DNA from: Malania oleifera | Lineage: Eukaryota > Streptophyta > Magnoliopsida > Santalales > Ximeniaceae | Length of the DNA: 64,000 bases | Reading direction: 5' to 3' | NCBI RefSeq assembly: GCF_029873635.1 | Contig: NC_080418.1 | Span: 9,934,062 to 9,998,061 of the forward strand | In this document: in pieces, positions 58,683 to 64,000 of the stretch | Position numbering within the stretch: the stretch's first letter is position 1 | Layout of the letters: the number at the start of each line of letters is the position of its first letter | Position numbers and translations under genes: made by a program | The notes under the pieces: model-generated | Database searches by the model: none | Seen by the model: only the letters and a program-made list of their open reading frames with translations | Told to the model about the DNA's origin: nothing

Positions 58683-59643
58683 CACGTGTACCTGCCGGTT
58701 CGGTACGTGTTCATACGTGTCCCAATAGGATCGTCCCAGCGCGACGATTGGGGGACTTGCTTTCTTGACACGCTTGTGGTCCAAGGCGCCGTTCGAGGAG
58801 GAGGGGGAAGTCGTGGACACGTGTTCCGATCTTAGAACCCGAAATTGCGGAGCGGGTTTAAAAAAAGGGGTCCAGCCTTATTCCGGTGGGCTTATGTGGT
58901 CCAATGGCAAGCGAGTACGTATCTGAAATGATATTGACGTGTGGGGCGTGCTGTCTCCGTCCGTTGACGCAGACGGGAATATCTGAATTTCGGTTGCCGT
59001 GTAGATCGACACGTGTCCGGGCGGCGCGTGCTTCCGATGACCCGACCTGGTTAGCTGTCTTGGACACGTGTCTCGTCATCAATAAGGTAATTTGATAATT
59101 TCTCGTTCCCCTTTTGTTTTTTTGAAGTTTTCAATAATCATGCATGCGACGAGGTGGAGGTAGCAAAAACTTTCGTGGGAAGAGGAGATGATTTAATTGG
59201 GAGATATCTTTATACGTGGCGGGAAAAGAGTGGGCAACGTGTGAAGGTGGGGATTGGACAGTACGGTAGGTGGGGACAGGAGTCTATGAGATTGGACTGG
59301 TGAAAAGGCGACACGTGGAAAATCCGGCTGGCAAGCAATCTCCCCTCCTGCTGTACTCTCTCTCTCTGAGTCTCTGTCTGCCTCTCTGTCCTCTGCATGA
59401 AATTGACACAAGGGGAAAGCAGCGCCACGTGAGAAGGAGCGTGACCGTCACTCGCGATTCACGAATCCTTTTACACGACGACCTGACTCGGGTTACACTT
59501 CCAACCCAACCTCTGGTTAACTCTGGGCCCGGTCCAGACTCCGAATCCCGAAAAATACGGTGGATCCGAAACTCGGTTTGCTGCTTATATACAATATGGA
59601 AAATAATAATAATAAAAATAAAACCAGAAAAGGCCGCCACGTG
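58683..59643 (-). promoter_or_regulatory. PP2C upstream region with a cluster of G-box/ABRE motifs
   Basis: Perfect CACGTG at 58683-58688, 58818-58823, 59010-59015, 59065-59070, 59312-59317, 59426-59431 and 59638-59643. Further ACGTG cores occur at 58705, 58715 and 59214 (ACGTGGC). CACGTG/ACGTGGC are abscisic-acid-response elements bound by ABF/AREB bZIP factors. Known clade A PP2C genes are ABA-induced, so this fits feedback control. The nearest box is about 270 bp upstream of the start codon. Confidence 0.85.
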
Positions 59644-59759
59644 TAGCTCACTTTGCATGAAAATGGCCATAGAAGGAGGAAGGAGTCGCGGAGAACTTGA
59701 CAGTGAAATTACTGAGCACACTTTTCAAATTGTAATCCTCTTTGGTCAAAATAAATATT

Positions 59760-61685
59760 AGAAAATGAAATCCAAGATTTTTTAATTTTATTTTAAGCTA
59801 AAAAATAAAAATTGTTAATAGGGTTTATATTTATTTTCAATTTTTTGAAATGTCATTATCTATAGCATTTATAAATTATACTAAATTTAGTAGCTACTTG
59901 ATAATTAAGGCCTTATTAATGATGAATACTAAAAGTAAAAGTTTTTTATTCTTAAATTTTGATTTGTATATATCATGTCTTGATAAAATTTAATGTAATT
60001 TAAATTTATATTACATTTTGTTTAAAAATATATGCACAAATATGAAATCGAAGTTTTAATTTTAAATAATTATCCACGCTAGTGGGGCAAATACTATCCA
60101 TACCCATTAATTTACCCATAACCATAATAAATAAAAGGGTTAGGACACGCCGTTATAATTATGTGAGTAAATGAGTGGCCTATTAAATGAGTGACCTATT
60201 TTGACCTTACCCATCTTAACTCATACCCATCTATTTAATATGTCTAATTTGGGGCACAAATATATAAGGTAAGTATAGATTATTAGGTATTTATTAATAT
60301 TATTTAATGAAAAATCTTCAAAATGATTTTTCTTTTCTAAAACTAATACTTTGATAATAATATAATAAATGCTAAAATAGATATTAGAGAAAAAATTACA
60401 AATTAAATAATACATCTATTATATATATATTAGCATGGGGTAGGAATGTAGACTCTCAACGTTATTCACTTTCAAAGAAAAAAAAATATTTTTAACAAGC
60501 TTCAAAAATAAAATTTTATAATATATGCTTTCTTTTTATTTTGTATATTAACTTTTTGAGGGATACTATAATTACAATTTTACTTGTTTGAACAAAATTA
60601 TTTAATTACACTTGTCATATATCATATATAATTTTTTTTTATTATTGAAATTGCGTCATGACTGTATATCTTACACACCAAAATACCTTTTAATCTTATA
60701 GATAGGCTTAACTTTGTGAAATTTATATTAATATTTGTCAGTAAAATATTTCTTTTGAAAATTTTTATTTAAGTAATTATTATAAATACCTCATTTTATC
60801 TGGGCTTATGTAGCAGAATTTATTTATTTATTTAAGTCTATTCCTAGTGTCCATTTGGATCTATTTCTTAGTCCAATTTTTGAAATTTATGCATAATTAT
60901 ATTAATTCAATAAAATGAGAAAATAAAAATTTTGAATATAGGAAAAATGAAAAAAAAAATTGAATACATTAAAAATTTAAAAAAAAAAAAAAAAGCAAAC
61001 CCAGGGGGTCACATCTTTAAACCTGCAAGTACAAAAGGAAAAAAAATTAGACATGTGAGATTGCACAATTAACATGTGGGTAAAATTAGACTAATTCAAA
61101 TTAAATTTGATTTTTCAATTAAGTACTAATTGATTTAATAAGAGTTAATTGAGTGGTTCCCAAAAACCTATAAATAGTGAGTTTCAGAAGGCAAATGTGA
61201 GAAGGTGGGAATCACGCATTGCAAAGAAATTGAGAAAGAATTGCGAGGAGAAAGCTAAGTGAAGAAAGAATGACGATCCAAAGGCTTGAATTGCAAAAGA
61301 CACACCGAGGTTTGACAAAAAAAAAAAAAGACAATAACTTCTCATGAAGTTTCAAAAATTTCAAAAACTTTTCCCAAAGTTTGTGAAAAAGACAAACATC
61401 TTCTTACATTTTGTAAAAAGATAAGTTTTTCTAGTAAAAGTTTGTGTCTTTTTTACAAACCTCAGGATAGGTCTATGGTATTTTTTGAAACCTCAAGAGA
61501 TGTTTTGTGTTGTTTTTGACAAAATTCAGAGGAGGTTCCTGAAATTTTTGAAATCTCAAGAAATGTTTCTATTTTTTTTTTGCCAAACCTCAGGAAAAGT
61601 GAGTGTCTTTTACCCTTTTTTGTTATCATAAAAGTTGTTCGACATAAATTCCATACCAAAATACTAAGCTTACCTCCTAAATATC
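59760..61685. other. AT-rich intergenic DNA, possible LTR remnant at right
   Basis: 59.76-61.0 kb shows nothing. From about 61165 there is a TATA-like CCTATAAATAGTG followed by A-rich leader sequence. Repeated AAACCTCAGGA/AATCTCAAGAAATG words follow (61455-61600) and may come from an unidentified LTR. No gene. Confidence 0.4.
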
Positions 61686-61689
61686 ATAT

Positions 61690-62141
61690 TGTTATGAAAT
61701 ATAGGTAGATGTTCGCCATGTCAACTATGAACCTACCCTATATATCTACACTAAATAATGTCTCATGTAAACCTGCCTCATATGTTTGTACTTATAAAGT
61801 GTATGTCACCCATCTTCCACCCCTTTGATTTTCTCCCTAATAAATGCTTAGCTATCCATATTGCCCTATAAAAAGGCACCCTCCCCTTCTCATTTGGGAT
61901 ACATTTTGATGTTTCTATGTAAGTAGATATATAGTGAGGATAAGAGAACAGGAGAGATAAAGTGCAGAAGGGATAAAGAAAAGATATAGATATTTTGTAC
62001 AAGGTCGGTTCCATATCTTATTGTAACCCCTCCCATGATAGTGAAGTTTTGATCTCATCCGTTCGTGAAGTTGGCATAACCAAATCACGTAAAATTTTTG
62101 TCTCGTCTCTATTTTTTAATTTTTTTTACATTTTTATAACA
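61690..62141 (+). repeat. 5' LTR of the Ale/Retrofit-like copia element
   Basis: 452 bp, TGTTATGAAAT...TTTTATAACA, with TATA box and downstream purine-rich leader. Its partner is outside the window. Confidence 0.82.
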
Positions 62142-62309
62142 CGTTATCAGCACGACACTCTATCCAGCAAACATATTTCTTTAATTCTTATTTAATTCAC
62201 GAGACTAATCGACTAAAATATTTCTATATACCGCCTCAATGGACGATTTTATTTTTGTTTATACCGCCTTAATGGTAGGTTTTATTCGTGTACCGCATAT
62301 ATATATATC

Positions 62310-62715
62310 CACAAGATATGGTATAATAGTCCTTTTGAAGAGGCTATATATTTAAATCTTTCGTATATATATCTCCCAAAGAGATGGTATAATAGTCCTC
62401 TAGAAAAGGCAATATATTTAAATTTCTCATTTACATATTTAAATTTCTCGAAGAGATAGTCTTCCTGAAGAGGCAATATATTTAAATTTCTCATCTATAT
62501 TTTTAACCTCATGAAGAGATGTTAAATTCGACCTCTTGAAGAGGTGAAACATTTATTCTCCAAATGAAATAGTATATTTAACCTCTGGAAGAAGTGTTAA
62601 ATTATTACTCAATTTAATATTGTAAACTGGAATCATACTCCTAAATAGTACAAATTAAGAAAAATAAAATAATATTCCTGAAGAAACATATTTAAGTACC
62701 CCAGAAGGGTGGACA
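62310..62715 (+). repeat. Hairpin-word repeats in the copia leader
   Basis: At least eight variants of a short palindromic word, CCTCxTGAAGAGG (for example CCTTTTGAAGAGG, CCTCTAGAAAAGG, CTTCCTGAAGAGGC, CCTCATGAAGAGATG, CCTCTTGAAGAGGTG, CCTCTGGAAGAAG). They are spaced by ATATTTAAATTTCTC-type spacers between primer site and gag, and would fold as a series of small RNA hairpins. Confidence 0.75.
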
Positions 62716-64000
62716 TACTATTATATTTTTATCTCAGTTTTATTTTAGTTTTTAAATTTTGTTTTCTAAATTGTTTTATTACTGTTAATTTATTTAGATG
62801 TCGAATCTAAGTAAAGTTGAATTTGTTCCGCTTGATATCAAAGGCAACAATTATTATCATGAATTCTTGATGTTGATATTCATCAAAATGCAATGAACTT
62901 GGGAGATACTATTTTATATGGAAATACCGCATCCCTGTAGGATCGCGCAGAAAGTTATGATCTTCCTCCGTCATCATTTAAATGACAAATTAAAGACTGA
63001 ATACCTCATTGTTAAAGACCCACTTATCCTATTGAAAAATTTAAAGGATAGATTTGACTACTAGAAAATTGTAATTTTACCAAAAGCTCGATATGTATAG
63101 TTGCACTTGAGGATGCAAGATTTTAAAACAGTCGGTGAATATAACTCAGCCCTACATAAGATTGGCTCGAAGCTAAAATTATGTGGTGAAATATTATTGA
63201 TGAAGACATACTAGAAAAAACTTTTTCTACTTTTCATCCCACTAATGTGCTCCAGCAGTAGCAATATGGGGAGAGGAAATTTACTAAATTTTCTGAACTT
63301 GTATCATGTTTTTTTGTCGTTGAGCAAAATAATGAGTTTTTGATAAAAATTCACCAAACTCATCAAACTGGTTCGACCCCATTACCGCAAACATGGTCGT
63401 GGGCGTGGTCATAGTCGAAATAATCACTGACATCAACGTGAGGCTACAATCCCCCAAAAGAGAGATAACCCCCAGAAGAGGGATGACTGTTAGAAGTGGG
63501 TAAATCATCAAAATCAACGACCTAAACAGCATGAAACTGAATGTTATAGATGCGGAGGAAAAGGTCATTGGTCGGGTACCTATTGTACGCCCAGACACTT
63601 CGTAGATCTATGCCAAACATCTATAAACAAAAAGGAAAAGACTAAAGAGGTTGAAACAAATTTTACTGATAATGTTGTTCCAATAGGTGCTGGTCCATTT
63701 AATTCTGTTTATCCTGACGTTGCTGATTTCATTGTAAATCCAAATGAAAATAATGATGTAACATTTTAGGATATATAGTAAGTAATATTGTATTTTGATA
63801 AATTGCTACTATTATCAATTATAGTAATGAGATTTTAAATTATTTGTCATAGTGTGAATTGTCTTAAAGCTTTGATCGATTATAAGATGTCTTTGGAAGA
63901 AATTCAATTAGCTAACAATGCTACAACACACACAATTCTTCAAGATAGGAAATATTTCCATTACTTGAATATATATTCAATAAATGTTAATACAATATTT

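Larger units (their letters stand above)
61690..64000 (+). mobile_element. Ty1/copia element of Ale/Retrofit type, 5' part (runs off the window)
   Basis: The 5' LTR (61690-62141) has TGTTAT...ATAACA ends and a TATA box (CCCTATAAAAAGGC, about 61863). It is followed directly by the CGTTATCAGCACGA primer site of many plant copia elements. A leader with repeated hairpin words precedes gag. Gag begins at about 62798 (MSNLSKVEFVPLDIKGNNYY). A CCHC knuckle near 63540 (CYRCGGKGHWSGTYC, then TPRHFVDLCQ) follows. The protease region starts at the right edge (NATTHTILQDRKYF). Several breaks already in the visible part; fossil. The rest lies beyond 64000. Confidence 0.85.

Noticed and set aside
59270-59761. 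Overlapping open frames on both strands in the PP2C upstream region
   Set aside because: Unrelated sequences on both strands in GC-richer promoter DNA, full of G-boxes and CT runs; no family resemblance.
1-64000. CRISPR array, operon or bacterial mobile element
   Set aside because: Spliced plant genes and plant transposons throughout; direct repeats are LTRs, microsatellites or imperfect tandem repeats without spacers of constant length.

Overview
The window is nuclear DNA of a flowering plant, most likely a eudicot. It is AT-rich, with short host exons separated by long introns and large stretches of plant LTR retrotransposons, hAT-type and PIF/Harbinger-type DNA transposons, a SINE and a TRIM. 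I cannot name the species. All calls come from reading the sequence; no searches were run.

Host genes. Two intact genes can be followed exon by exon. (1) A seven-exon sterol 4-alpha-methyl oxidase of the SMO2 type lies on the + strand (CDS 26988-35151, 269 aa). (2) A four-exon clade A protein phosphatase 2C of the AHG3/HAI subgroup lies on the - strand (CDS 58410-56795, 395 aa). Upstream of it, 58.68-59.64 kb holds seven perfect CACGTG boxes. A third host locus is a decayed translation initiation factor eIF3G copy on the + strand (13.6-17.3 kb). From memory, Arabidopsis has eIF3G beside PP2CA/AHG3 and SMO2 beside HAI-type PP2Cs. The window therefore looks like an ancestral eIF3G-SMO2-PP2C block stretched by transposons.

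Layout. 1-2.6 kb: minus-strand Ty3/gypsy element with only about 0.5 kb between its LTRs. 2.6-12.0 kb: broken Ty3/gypsy Tekay/Del-type element whose 3' LTR holds an inverted solo LTR of the same family. 12.0-13.4 kb: AT-rich DNA. 13.6-17.3 kb: eIF3G pseudogene. 17.5-22.0 kb: broken Ty1/copia element. 22.3-24.0 kb: solo LTR with a perfect 5-bp target duplication. 24.1-24.6 kb: hAT-like MITE. 26.8-35.2 kb: SMO2. 37.36-37.91 kb: hAT-like MITE with a perfect 8-bp duplication. 39.6-41.8 kb: 1.6-kb hAT-like element with a tandemly duplicated left end. 42.0-49.6 kb: a complete-looking non-autonomous LTR element. 49.6-51.65 kb: PIF/Harbinger remnants. 51.7-53.0 kb: LTR remnant. 53.5-54.2 kb: TRIM. 54.6-55.2 kb: imperfect tandem repeats. 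56.8-58.4 kb: PP2C. 61.7-64.0 kb: 5' part of an Ale/Retrofit-like copia element running off the right edge.

Most unusual feature. The 42.0-49.6 kb element has paired LTRs, a perfect TGTTG target duplication, a primer binding site and a polypurine tract, but no recognisable gag-pol. In its place it carries an 81-bp-period tandem array, a TATA box and a sense-strand frame for a WUSCHEL-related homeobox (WOX) protein. That frame has a homeodomain, a WUS-box-like motif and an acidic DLRL carboxy end. It looks like a WUS-clade developmental regulator captured by a retrotransposon and moved as cargo.
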